A stretch of 64,000 nt of DNA, from assembly GCF_002252445.1 (NCBI RefSeq), contig NZ_NNRJ01000007.1, positions 1-64,000 of the forward strand, written 5' to 3'. This document shows, in pieces, positions 36,800 to 45,403 of the stretch (position 1 is the first letter of the stretch; the number at the start of each line of letters is the position of its first letter). The notes below the pieces were generated by a model, which saw nothing but the letters and a program-made list of their open reading frames with translations, was not told the origin of the DNA and did no database searches. Position numbers and translations under genes: made by a program. Source of the DNA: Brucella thiophenivorans. GTDB taxonomy: Bacteria; Pseudomonadota; Alphaproteobacteria; Rhizobiales; Rhizobiaceae.

Positions 36800-37762
36800 C
36801 TATCTGCTCACCAATGCGGCAAATTTATCAAGATCAACATTGCCACCGCTAACGATCACACCAACACGTTTGCCTTTCAGTTCTGGTGCCATTTGCATAG
36901 CACCAGCAAAGCCGAGACAACCCGTTGGCTCAACCACCATCTTCATGCGACTTGCGAAAAACTTCATGCCCTGCACCAATTCATCGTCATTAACGGTCAG
37001 AATATCACGCGCATTTTCACGGATAATGGCAAAGGTGATGTCCCCCAAAGCTTGTGTCTGCGCACCATCTGCCAAAGTCTTAGGAACATCGATATGCACG
37101 ATCTTGCCAGATCGGAAAGATTGCTGACCGTCATTTCCTGCTTCCGGTTCAACACCATAAACATCACACGAAGGCGAAAGCGCCTTCGCAGCCAGAGCCG
37201 ACCCCGCCAGCAATCCACCACCGCCCAGACAGACGAACAATGCATCCAATGGGCCAACCTCTTCGATCAGTTCCTTTGTGGCCGTGCCCTGTCCTGTAAT
37301 AATATCCAGATGATTAAACGGTGGAATAAGCGTCAGCCCGCCCTCGTCTGCAAGCCTCTTCGATAGAGCGTCGCGATCCTCGGTATAGCGATTATAGGTA
37401 ACAACTTTTGCGCCATAGCCACGCGTTGCATCGAGTTTCGCAGCAGGGGCGTCCTCGGGCATGATGATCGTTGCACCAATATCGAGCAATTTCGCAGCCA
37501 GTGCTATTGCTTGCGCATGGTTACCGGAAGAAAAAGCCAGCACACCCAGCGCTTTCTGTTTATCCGTAAAACGCGACAAAGCATTATATGCGCCACGAAA
37601 CTTGAATGCACCAATGCGCTGGAAGTTCTCACATTTGAAGTAAAACTGAGCACCAGTTTCATGATCAATGGTGGAGGAAGTAAAAACTGGCGTGCGATGC
37701 GCGTGCCCTTCAATGCGTCTGGCAGCCGAAACTACATCATCATAGGTTGGAAGAGCAGACAT
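36800..37762 (-). CDS. PLP-dependent threonine/serine dehydratase
   Basis: 320 residues from ATG 37762 (a second ATG directly before it is the alternative). Fold type II PLP enzyme with the Schiff-base Lys in GAFKFRGAYNAL, SSGNHAQAIALAAKL, GGGGLLAGSALA (phosphate loop) and a C-terminal GVIVSGGNVDL. It has no ACT regulatory domain, unlike biosynthetic IlvA, so it fits catabolic threonine dehydratase or the related serine racemase and hydroxyaspartate dehydratase group. It lies downstream of ilvH beyond a terminator; making 2-oxobutyrate for IlvIH is a plausible link. Confidence 0.88.
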   Translation of the reverse strand: MSALPTYDDVVSAARRIEGHAHRTPVFTSSTIDHETGAQFYFKCENFQRIGAFKFRGAYNALSRFTDKQKALGVLAFSSGNHAQAIALAAKLLDIGATIIMPEDAPAAKLDATRGYGAKVVTYNRYTEDRDALSKRLADEGGLTLIPPFNHLDIITGQGTATKELIEEVGPLDALFVCLGGGGLLAGSALAAKALSPSCDVYGVEPEAGNDGQQSFRSGKIVHIDVPKTLADGAQTQALGDITFAIIRENARDILTVNDDELVQGMKFFASRMKMVVEPTGCLGFAGAMQMAPELKGKRVGVIVSGGNVDLDKFAALVSR

Positions 37763-37808
37763 CATTCACCTTTTGAGCATTTATGGCCAAAAGAAATTAG
37801 CCCAATAA

Positions 37809-37842
37809 AAAACCGGCACAATCGAACTATTGTGCCGGTTAC
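37809..37842 (-). terminator. Terminator of the ilvIH operon
   Basis: A 12-bp stem AACCGGCACAAT / ATTGTGCCGGTT around CGAACT, 30 bp after ilvH. On the minus strand it is followed by TTTTTTATT. Confidence 0.88.
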
Positions 37843-37870
37843 AATTATAATCGTGTCCATTTTCTCGAAT

Positions 37871-38443
37871 TTACAGTCCCTGCGGACCACGGTTCATCGC
37901 AGCCACACCAGTGCGGCAGATTTCCACCAGACCAAGCGGCTTCATCAGCGAGATGAATTGATCGACTTTGGCCGTCTTGCCAGTGATTTCAACGATGAAA
38001 TGCTCGGTCGTCGCATCAACAATCCTGGCATTGAAAGCATCGGTCAGACGCAGCGTTTCGGCACGCGCTTCGCCCTTGCCAGCCACTTTGATAAGTGCCA
38101 GTTCGCGCTCAATCGGACGCTCATGACCGAGTTCAACGGCGCGATGGGTCATATCAACCACGCGATGCACCGGAACAATACGCTCCAGCTGATGGCGGAT
38201 CTGATCAAGCACATTTGGCGTGCCGCGCGTCACAATCGTAATACGCGACAAATGCTGCTCATGCTCGGTTTCAGAAACCGTCAGGCTTTCAATATTATAG
38301 CCACGACCTGAAAACAGGCCAATGACTCGGGCTAGAACACCCGGCTCGTTATCAACGAGAACCGAAAGCGTATGCGTTTCTGGAGTCTGGGTATCGGCTG
38401 CGATGAAATATGCCGAGCCGGATGCTAGATTTTGTGCGTTCAT
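37871..38443 (-). CDS. ilvH: Acetolactate synthase small (regulatory) subunit
   Basis: 190 residues. An N-terminal ACT domain begins at about residue 22 (THTLSVLVDNEPGVLARVIGL), with the valine-binding loop FSGRGYNIESLTV; the C-terminal domain follows at about 100-180. It activates the large subunit and confers feedback inhibition by valine. It starts 15 bp after the ilvI stop codon in the same operon. Confidence 0.96.
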   Translation of the reverse strand: MNAQNLASGSAYFIAADTQTPETHTLSVLVDNEPGVLARVIGLFSGRGYNIESLTVSETEHEQHLSRITIVTRGTPNVLDQIRHQLERIVPVHRVVDMTHRAVELGHERPIERELALIKVAGKGEARAETLRLTDAFNARIVDATTEHFIVEITGKTAKVDQFISLMKPLGLVEICRTGVAAMNRGPQGL

Positions 38444-38458
38444 GTTCTTTACTCCGGA

Positions 38459-40264
38459 TCAGACTAGGGCGCGGCCCTTGGCATCAATAGCATTGGCAAC
38501 GGCTTCGTCAGTCGCTTCATCTGGCAACAGCATTTCATTATGCGCCTTGCCAGACGGGATCATCGGGAAGCAGTTGGCGAGATTTGCAACGCGGCAATCG
38601 AAGATAACCGGCTTGTTGATTTCAATCATTTCCATGATTGCATCATCAAGCAAAGCTGGCTTGTCACAACGAATACCATGCGCACCGTAAGCCTCAGCAA
38701 GCTTCACGAAATCAGGCATTGCTTCGGTATAGGAATGCGACAGGCGATTGCCATGCAGCAACTGCTGCCACTGGCGAACCATACCCATATATTGATTGTT
38801 CAGAATAAAAATCTTGATGGGCGCATTGTACTGAATGGCCGCCGACATTTCCTGAATGCACATCTGGATTGATGCGTCACCGGCAATATCGATAACCAGC
38901 GCATCTGGATGCGCGATCTGCACGCCGAGAGCTGCTGGCAAGCCATAACCCATGGTGCCGAGACCACCGGACGTCATCCAGCGATTTGGCTCTTCAAAAT
39001 CCATGAACTGTGCAGCCCACATCTGATGCTGGCCAACTTCGGTGGTGATGTAAGTATTACGATCTTTGGTCAGCTCGTTCAAACGCTGCAATGCATATTG
39101 CGGCATGATAACATCTTTGTTCGGCGCATAAGCCAGCGAATTGCGGCCACGCCAGCGGTCGATCTGACCCCACCATGCGCTAATCGCGTTTGCATCCGGT
39201 TTTTTCGAGGCCGCACGGAACTGGCGAACGATATCTTCCAGAACATGCGCAACGTCGCCGATGATCGGTACATCAACGCGAACGTTTTTGTTGATCGAGG
39301 ATGGATCAATATCGATATGAATTTTGCGCGAATGCGGCGCAAAAGCATTGAGACGACCTGTGATACGATCATCAAAACGCGCACCAACGCAGAGCATAAC
39401 ATCGCAATCATGCATGGTCATGTTGGCTTCGTATGTTCCGTGCATACCGAGCATTCCGAGCCAATTCTTGCCCGATGCAGGATAAGCACCCAGACCCATC
39501 AAGGTTGATGTGATCGGGAAATTGCTGATTTCAACCAGTTCGCGAAGCAATTTCGTTGCAGCAGGCCCTGAATTGATAACACCGCCACCGGAATAGATGA
39601 CCGGCTTCTTTGCGGTCAGCAGCATTTCAACAGCCTGTGCAATAGCATTCTTGTCGCCTTCAATGGTCGGGCGATAGCTGGTGCGTGGCGATGTCTGCGG
39701 TGGCGTATAGATGCCGGTTGCAAACTGAATATCCTTGGGAATATCAACCAGAACCGGACCGGGACGACCCGTCGAAGCGATATGGAACGCTTCGTGCAAA
39801 ACACGCGACAGATCATTTACGTCACGAACCAGCCAGTTGTGCTTGGTGCATGGGCGAGTGATGCCAACGGTATCAGCTTCCTGAAAACCATCAGAACCGA
39901 TCAACGATGTTGGAACCTGACCGGAAATGCAAACCAGTGGGATCGAGTCCATCAAAGCGTCCTGCAACGGCGTTACCGCATTGGTCGCACCCGGACCGGA
40001 TGTAACCAACATCACACCAACCTTGCCGGTTGCACGTGCATAGCCTTCGGCGGCATGACCTGCGCCCTGCTCGTGGCGAACCAGAATATGTTCAACCTTG
40101 TCCTGCTGGAAAAGTTCGTCATAGATCGGCAGCACGGCCCCGCCCGGATAGCCGAAAAGATGTTCCACGCCATGATCGATCATAGCCTGTACAACCATTT
40201 CCGCGCCGGTCATTTCGCGTTGTCCTGCGGAGATCGTTGCCGCCTCGCTTTTTGCTGCCGTCAT
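38459..40264 (-). CDS. ilvI: Acetolactate synthase large (catalytic) subunit
   Basis: 601 residues from the ATG at 40264, with GGAAG eight bases upstream. It is a ThDP-dependent enzyme: EHLFGYPGGAVLPIYDEL (Glu and ThDP activation region), ATGKVGVMLVTSGPGATN, FAD-binding middle domain (MLGMHGTYEANM), and the ThDP/Mg motif GDASIQMCIQEMSAAIQYN. It condenses two pyruvates, or pyruvate and 2-oxobutyrate, in valine/leucine and isoleucine synthesis. Leader-peptide attenuation upstream controls it. Whether to call it ilvI or ilvB is a naming choice. Confidence 0.96.
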   Translation of the reverse strand: MTAAKSEAATISAGQREMTGAEMVVQAMIDHGVEHLFGYPGGAVLPIYDELFQQDKVEHILVRHEQGAGHAAEGYARATGKVGVMLVTSGPGATNAVTPLQDALMDSIPLVCISGQVPTSLIGSDGFQEADTVGITRPCTKHNWLVRDVNDLSRVLHEAFHIASTGRPGPVLVDIPKDIQFATGIYTPPQTSPRTSYRPTIEGDKNAIAQAVEMLLTAKKPVIYSGGGVINSGPAATKLLRELVEISNFPITSTLMGLGAYPASGKNWLGMLGMHGTYEANMTMHDCDVMLCVGARFDDRITGRLNAFAPHSRKIHIDIDPSSINKNVRVDVPIIGDVAHVLEDIVRQFRAASKKPDANAISAWWGQIDRWRGRNSLAYAPNKDVIMPQYALQRLNELTKDRNTYITTEVGQHQMWAAQFMDFEEPNRWMTSGGLGTMGYGLPAALGVQIAHPDALVIDIAGDASIQMCIQEMSAAIQYNAPIKIFILNNQYMGMVRQWQQLLHGNRLSHSYTEAMPDFVKLAEAYGAHGIRCDKPALLDDAIMEMIEINKPVIFDCRVANLANCFPMIPSGKAHNEMLLPDEATDEAVANAIDAKGRALV

Positions 40265-40315
40265 CGTCGTCACTTCCCGTCTGCTTTACATATTCAATTC
40301 GTTGATGTTCAGATA

Positions 40316-40340
40316 ACAAAAAAGGCCCCCGAGGGAGCCT
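40316..40340 (-). terminator. Attenuator terminator in the ilvIH leader
   Basis: On the minus strand the stem AGGCTCCC / GGGGGCCT with a short loop is followed by TTTTTTG, about 50 bases before ilvI. It lies downstream of the leader peptide and of a competing stem at 40348-40394 (GCGCATGGG/CCCATGCGC with inner GGATGG/CCATCC). Confidence 0.9.
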
Positions 40341-40372
40341 GTCTTTCGCGCATGGGAGCTTTCGCCGGATGG

Positions 40373-40429
40373 TTACACCATCCTGCCCATGCGCGTACGT
40401 ACCACAAGAATAAGAGCTGTTCTGTTCAT
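40373..40429 (-). CDS. ilv leader peptide (attenuation)
   Basis: An 18-codon frame, MNRTALILVVRTRMGRMV, with five consecutive branched-chain codons (Leu, Ile, Leu, Val, Val at positions 6-10). It ends inside the first stem of the leader. Ribosome stalling at these codons when charged branched-chain tRNAs are scarce should favour an antiterminator and let RNA polymerase enter ilvI. The layout (peptide, alternative stems, terminator) is seen directly; the mechanism is from known ilv attenuators. The ribosome site is weak. Confidence 0.88.
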   Translation of the reverse strand: MNRTALILVVRTRMGRMV

Positions 40430-40525
40430 GGCGGCGAGACTAATCAGCGAAAATCGCGGCGTCAACGCATAATTGCATTAAACGCGATCTTTTCTTCTGC
40501 CAAAGAGACTAAATCGATAAGATTA

Positions 40526-41434
40526 TTACCCTAGCAATGCATTTTCGCCCGAGGTGAATACCTTCCAGCTCTCATCAAGCTGGTTTCGGAACCATGTCGA
40601 TTGCCTTTTGGCATATTGCCGCGTGGCGATAACCGAAAGCCCAATGGCTTCTTCCCGCGTCATCTCGCCGGCAAAAAATGCTGAAATATCGCGCACACCG
40701 ATCGCCTTCATCGCGGGCAATGCCAGATCAAGATTAAGCGCGTTCAAAGCACGCACTTCGTCAAGCGCCCCATGGTCCCACATGAGATTGAAACGCTGAG
40801 CAATCCGCTCGCCAAGCCACTTGCGATCGGGCAGCAGTACGATCTTGGCTGCGCTTGCATCATCAACGAGAGCCGTTCCGGTATTCTTCTGCCAGTGCAG
40901 CAGCGACTTACCTGTTCCCTCAAACACCTCCAGCGCACGCACAATGCGCTGACTGTCGGTCGGACGTAACGTTGCAGCTAATTCAGGGTCACGCTCCGTG
41001 AGCATCATATGAAGCGCTTCCGCTCCATCCTCACTCATTTTGTTGCGCCAGTAGTCACGCACATCGGCAGGCACTTCCGGCATTTGAGAAAGTCCGCCCA
41101 GAAGCGCACGGAAATAAAGTCCGGTGCCACCGACAAAGATCGGCGTGCGCGTTTTAAGATCATCGCGCGCGAGCAAGGCTTCAACATCGGCAAACCATTT
41201 ACCCGTCGAATAGGAAACGGAAGGCGCAACATGCCCATAGAGATAATGCTCAGCTTGGCGCAACTCATCTGGCTGCGGGCGTGCGCTCAACAGATCAAGA
41301 ACGTCATAAACCTGCATGGAATCCGTATTGACGATGAAGCCACCAGTCTTCTTTGCCAAATGAAGGGCAAGAGCCGACTTGCCGCTGGCCGTTGGGCCAG
41401 CTATCAGGATTGCATCCTTTGCCGCTTCACTCAT
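40526..41434 (-). CDS. miaA: tRNA dimethylallyltransferase MiaA
   Basis: 302 residues. The P-loop is [18 protein letters not shown] (about 11-28), followed by [19 protein letters not shown] and [15 protein letters not shown]; the [14 protein letters not shown] segment near the C-terminus contacts tRNA. It adds a dimethylallyl group to A37 of tRNAs reading U-starting codons. Its start codon is 17 bp from that of serB on the other strand, so its promoter must overlap serB. Confidence 0.97.
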   Translation of the reverse strand: MSEAAKDAILIAGPTASGKSALALHLAKKTGGFIVNTDSMQVYDVLDLLSARPQPDELRQAEHYLYGHVAPSVSYSTGKWFADVEALLARDDLKTRTPIFVGGTGLYFRALLGGLSQMPEVPADVRDYWRNKMSEDGAEALHMMLTERDPELAATLRPTDSQRIVRALEVFEGTGKSLLHWQKNTGTALVDDASAAKIVLLPDRKWLGERIAQRFNLMWDHGALDEVRALNALNLDLALPAMKAIGVRDISAFFAGEMTREEAIGLSVIATRQYAKRQSTWFRNQLDESWKVFTSGENALLG

Positions 41435-41451
41435 CGCAGGAAATGCTCCTC

Positions 41452-42351
41452 ATGTCCCGATCCGTTTCCCTCATTGCTACACTGATTGCCAATCCAGCCA
41501 AAGCGCTGCTTGTTCCATCGCTGGGGATAAAAGCCTCGGCGGCAGTGAATGCAACCGGACTTTACTGGCTGGCCGATGGTATCGCCTGCGATATTCCACT
41601 TGGCTCTGGCATAAGCCGGGAAGAAGCAGAAACTGCATTGCGGACTGCCCTTGACGGTGCACCAATCGATGTCGTGGTGCAGGAACAAGACGCAAGGCGC
41701 AAGAAAATTCTGATTGCTGACATGGATTCCACCATGATCCAGCAGGAATGCATCGATGAACTGGCCGAAGAAGCAGGCCTGCGCGAACATGTGGCCGCGA
41801 TCACTGCACGCGCGATGAATGGGGAGATCGAATTCGAGCCAGCCCTGCGCGAACGCGTAGCACTTTTAAAAGGCTTGCCGCTATCGGTTATCGATAAGGT
41901 TATCGCCACACGCATAACGCTTATGCCGGGCGGCGTGGAACTGGTTCGCACCATGCGCAAACACGGCGCTTATACCGCACTGGTGTCCGGTGGCTTCACT
42001 TCTTTCACGCATCGCGTTGCCGAAATGATCGGCTTTAATGAAGACCGCGCCAACACGCTCCTTCACGATGGCAAGCATCTGACCGGCAAGGTTTCCGACC
42101 CAATCCTCGGGCGTGAAGCAAAGGTCGAGAAGCTGATCGAAATCGCTGATCGTCTTGGACTGACACCAGAAGATGCGATCGCCGTAGGAGACGGTGCAAA
42201 CGATCTCGGCATGATCCAGCTTGCAGGCACAGGCGTTGCGCTTCACGCAAAACCAGCGGTCGCAGCACAGGCGAAAGTCCGCGTAAACCATGGCGACCTG
42301 ACAGCCCTTCTTTATATTCAGGGCTATCGCAAATCCGATTTCGTAGAATAG
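41452..42351 (+). CDS. serB: Phosphoserine phosphatase SerB
   Basis: 299 residues from the ATG at 41452 (MSRSVSLIATLIANP), with AGGAA upstream. After an N-terminal domain of about 80 residues comes the HAD-like phosphatase: DMDSTMIQQECIDE (motif I, nucleophile Asp), VSGGFTSFTHRVA (motif II) and GDGANDLGMIQLAGTGVALHAKP (motif III). It performs the last step of serine biosynthesis. It diverges from miaA with almost no intergenic space. Confidence 0.96.
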   Translation: MSRSVSLIATLIANPAKALLVPSLGIKASAAVNATGLYWLADGIACDIPLGSGISREEAETALRTALDGAPIDVVVQEQDARRKKILIADMDSTMIQQECIDELAEEAGLREHVAAITARAMNGEIEFEPALRERVALLKGLPLSVIDKVIATRITLMPGGVELVRTMRKHGAYTALVSGGFTSFTHRVAEMIGFNEDRANTLLHDGKHLTGKVSDPILGREAKVEKLIEIADRLGLTPEDAIAVGDGANDLGMIQLAGTGVALHAKPAVAAQAKVRVNHGDLTALLYIQGYRKSDFVE

Positions 42352-42404
42352 GCTATCTGAATCAGTTCGGCAGAAAATCGCTATAAACGATTCAAACGAC
42401 AAAC

Positions 42405-42440
42405 AAAAAAGACGTCGCAAAACTCTGCGACGCCTTTTAT
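42405..42440. terminator. Bidirectional terminator between serB and htrA
   Basis: A stem GACGTCGCA / TGCGACGCC (one mismatch) with an A-run before it and CTTTTATTTTT after it, so it should act on transcription from both convergent genes. Confidence 0.85.
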
Positions 42441-42459
42441 TTTTCACTAGAATAGTGAC

Positions 42460-44058
42460 TTAATCGATGCGGATCGTCACGAAACGCAATTCTCCAGATC
42501 GCGAAGCCAGCATTAAAAGCGCATTCTTTCGACCTTCGCGGCGAAGGGCATCAATCCGCTTCTTCACGTCCGCTGGTGTCTTAACTGTTACTTGACCAAT
42601 ATCGACAATAACATCGCCGGTTTCGACGCGCTTCTCACTGGCAGCCGAACCGGGGGCAACATAAAGCACAGCCACGCCTTCCACGTCTTCGGCAATGCCA
42701 AACTCGCCACGCACATCATCATTGATCTCGGCGAGCTTCATACCCATCACGCTGGTGCCAGCCTGCTCCTTCTGCTCTTCTTTAGGAGCATCCGGCAGTT
42801 CCTGGCCTTCTTCTACGCCCTCGCCTTCATCTGGCGGCGGAGCCTGATCTTCGGTTGCGGCATCGGTCGCCTTATCATCGTCCACCAGACGGCCAAGTTT
42901 AACCTTCACGGTTTGATCGCTGCCATCTCTGATAACGACGATTTCCACTTCGTCGCCAACTGCACTTTCAGCCACAAGACGCGGCAGATCACGGGCGCGC
43001 TCGACTGGCTTGCCATCGTAACGGATCACCACATCACCGGCTTTGATCTGCTTGTTATCGACATCAGGGTTTTCGATAACACCCGCAATCAAAGCGCCTT
43101 TGCTTTCTTTCAGACCAAGGCTCTGCGCAACATCATCGGTGACAGGCTGAATACGCACGCCAAGCCAGCCGCGGCGTACTTCGCCAAATTCCTTGAGCTG
43201 ATCGATAACACCAACGGCCATTTCAGCAGGAATGGCAAAGCCAATACCGATTGAACCACCAGAAGGCGAATAGATCGCCGTGTTGATGCCAATCACCTTG
43301 CCATCCATATCGAACAGCGGGCCACCGGAATTACCGCGATTGATCGCAGCGTCGGTCTGGATAAAATCATCATAAGGACCGGATTGAATGTCGCGCTTAC
43401 GCGCCGAGATGATACCAGCCGTGACCGTACCGCCAAGTCCAAACGGATTGCCGATCGCCAGCACCCAGTCACCGATTCTGGCCTTTTCGGAGTTTCCAAA
43501 CTGCACAGCCGTAAGCTTATGCTTAGTGGGATCGACTTTGAGCACCGCCAAATCGGTCTTGGTATCCTTGCCAACCAGCTCGGCTTTGAGCTTCGAGCCA
43601 TCGACAAAATTCACTTCGATTTCATCGGCATCGGCAATGACGTGATTGTTGGTGACAATAAACCCCTGGGTGGCATCGATAACAAAACCGGAACCCAGCG
43701 ATTGCACTTTACGCGAATCGTTGTTTTTGCCGCCATCTTTGTCATTGAAAAAATCTTTGAAAAGTTCCTCAAAGGGAGAGCCCTCGGGCACCTGCGGCAT
43801 CGGAACGCCGCTGTCTTCTTCACCGTCTTCCTTGACGGTCTGCGACGTAGAGATGTTTACGACCGCATCAAGAAGCCCTTCAGCAAGATCGGCAACCGAA
43901 CCCGGCCCCTGCCGGATCGGTGATGTCTGTTGAGTCGTCGCCTCTTGCGCCAATGAAGGCGCTGCTCCAATCGCTACCGTCCCCGTAACGCTCATCGCTC
44001 CAAGAGCTACAGTTGCAAAAAGGGTGCGGGTAAAACCCGCCTTGGGTGCAATTGCCAT
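42460..44058 (-). CDS. degP: Periplasmic serine protease of the DegP/HtrA (Do) family
   Basis: 532 residues from the ATG at 44058, with GGAG nine bases upstream. A signal peptide ends near SLAQ (about residue 38). The catalytic triad is His139 (TNNHVI), Asp169 (KTDLAVL) and Ser244 (GNSGGP). PDZ1 spans about 275-370 and PDZ2 about 430-525. An unusual acidic linker rich in Asp, Glu and Pro (about 378-415) joins them. It degrades or refolds damaged envelope proteins. It is the last gene of a run with hflK and hflC, which also act in membrane protein quality control. Confidence 0.95.
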   Translation of the reverse strand: MAIAPKAGFTRTLFATVALGAMSVTGTVAIGAAPSLAQEATTQQTSPIRQGPGSVADLAEGLLDAVVNISTSQTVKEDGEEDSGVPMPQVPEGSPFEELFKDFFNDKDGGKNNDSRKVQSLGSGFVIDATQGFIVTNNHVIADADEIEVNFVDGSKLKAELVGKDTKTDLAVLKVDPTKHKLTAVQFGNSEKARIGDWVLAIGNPFGLGGTVTAGIISARKRDIQSGPYDDFIQTDAAINRGNSGGPLFDMDGKVIGINTAIYSPSGGSIGIGFAIPAEMAVGVIDQLKEFGEVRRGWLGVRIQPVTDDVAQSLGLKESKGALIAGVIENPDVDNKQIKAGDVVIRYDGKPVERARDLPRLVAESAVGDEVEIVVIRDGSDQTVKVKLGRLVDDDKATDAATEDQAPPPDEGEGVEEGQELPDAPKEEQKEQAGTSVMGMKLAEINDDVRGEFGIAEDVEGVAVLYVAPGSAASEKRVETGDVIVDIGQVTVKTPADVKKRIDALRREGRKNALLMLASRSGELRFVTIRID

Positions 44059-44158
44059 GAAGCTCTGCTCCGTTTCTGTCTGCGGTAAGGAATCCAGAAG
44101 ATTAGATCGCTGCAAAATACGGCCTGTTTACGGCCCCGCATAAGGTAGCGACTCAAAA

Positions 44159-44264
44159 TAGAGCATAAGTCCGATCAGAGTGAAACGAGGATCGATAAGA
44201 TTATGCTTAAAGTAAAAGAAGTTAGAGCGCCGATCTGATAAAATCAGACCGAAACTCGCTCTAA
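44159..44264. repeat. Intergenic repeat, copy B plus GAGCGCCGATCT palindrome
   Basis: The first part (44159-44230) matches copy A at 15762. The second part (AGAGCGCCGATCTGATAAAATCAGACCGAAACTCGCTCT) is a palindrome that recurs at 58079-58120. The mosaic of two modules is typical of Rhizobiales intergenic mosaic elements. It separates htrA from the DUF2065 gene. Confidence 0.75.
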
Positions 44265-44279
44265 AGCAGATGAAGCGGC

Positions 44280-44465
44280 TTATCCCCTGACAAGCCAGAC
44301 AATAAACACGCCGATTGCAAGCGCACAAAGCCCGGCAATACGCAACATGCTTTCCGGGGTTTCAGAAGCATCGCGTGCGAGCTTCTTTGCGAAAAAAGGA
44401 AAGCCGCCGTAGAGCAGCCCTTCGAAAACGAAGAGCAGTCCCACGGCGGCCAGAAAATCGCTCAT
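44280..44465 (-). CDS. DUF2065 small membrane protein
   Basis: 61 residues with two hydrophobic helices (about 3-20 and 40-58), EGLLYGGFPFFAKKLA between them and a C-terminal RIAGLCALAIGVFIVWLVRG. This is the DUF2065 pattern; members are often encoded next to hflKC. It starts 15 bp after hflC, so it is likely co-transcribed and may act with the HflKC complex. Function unknown. Confidence 0.9.
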   Translation of the reverse strand: MSDFLAAVGLLFVFEGLLYGGFPFFAKKLARDASETPESMLRIAGLCALAIGVFIVWLVRG

Positions 44466-44480
44466 ATGCGATAATCTCTC

Positions 44481-45401
44481 TTACTGTGCCGACGGTACCG
44501 GCTGTGCCGGTGTTGGCAACTGAGCACCAGATTGACGGAAGAACTTGAAGAACTCCGAATCTGGCGAAATAACCAGCGTAGTATCAGGCGTTTCAAGTGC
44601 CTTGCGGTAGGCTGCCATCGAACGATAGAAGGCATAGAAGTCCGGGTCTTTCGATGCAGATTCAGCAAAGATTGCACTGCGCTCAGCATCGCCTTCACCG
44701 CGAAGGATTTCTGACTCCTTACGCGCTTCTGCAACCGTTTCTACAACCTGACGATCCGCGATAGCGCGAATGCGCTGTGCTGCTTCACGACCACGCGCAC
44801 GCAGACGTTCTGCTTCAGCAAGGCGTTCTGCCTTCATACGCTCATAGGTCTGCTGCGAAACTTCTGCAGTCAGATCCGTACGGCGAATACGAACATCTTC
44901 AATGGTGATACCAAGCGAAGTCGCATCCGAGCGAAGCTGATTTGCAACTTCACGCATCATTTCTCCGCGTTCTTCAGAAAGTGCAGCTTCAAAGCCGCGC
45001 TGACCGTAGACACCACGCAATGCAGCATCAAGACGTGTGCGAAGACGCTGTTCTGCAAGAAGAGTGCTACCGGAAACCGTCTCGCGGAACTTTCTTGGGT
45101 CAGTAATACGATAAACGAGGAATGCATCTACGTCGTAGAACTTACCGCCCGCAACCTGAACACGAATATCGTCGAGGTCAAAGCGCAACAAACGATCGTC
45201 AATCAGCTGGACCGTGTCGGCATCCATGAAACCAAGCGGCATTTTGAAGTAGATGCCCGGTTCGGTTTTCACGTCAACAATCTGACCGAAGCGAAGGACA
45301 ATCGCCTGCTGACGTTCATTGACGATGAACACCGAGGAATAAACGATGAAAGCGACGACGGCGATAAAGCCGACGATAAACGGAAGCCTGTTATTGGCCA
45401 T
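44481..45401 (-). CDS. hflC: HflC, SPFH-domain membrane protein
   Basis: 306 residues. A single N-terminal membrane anchor (about 6-27) precedes a periplasmic SPFH/Band 7 domain (VNERQQAIVLRFGQIV, then DVDAFLVYRITDP) and a long helical region with LAEAERLRARGREAAQRIRA. With HflK it forms a large membrane assembly that encloses and modulates the FtsH protease. Only two bases separate it from hflK. Confidence 0.96.
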   Translation of the reverse strand: MANNRLPFIVGFIAVVAFIVYSSVFIVNERQQAIVLRFGQIVDVKTEPGIYFKMPLGFMDADTVQLIDDRLLRFDLDDIRVQVAGGKFYDVDAFLVYRITDPRKFRETVSGSTLLAEQRLRTRLDAALRGVYGQRGFEAALSEERGEMMREVANQLRSDATSLGITIEDVRIRRTDLTAEVSQQTYERMKAERLAEAERLRARGREAAQRIRAIADRQVVETVAEARKESEILRGEGDAERSAIFAESASKDPDFYAFYRSMAAYRKALETPDTTLVISPDSEFFKFFRQSGAQLPTPAQPVPSAQ

Positions 45402-45403
45402 GA

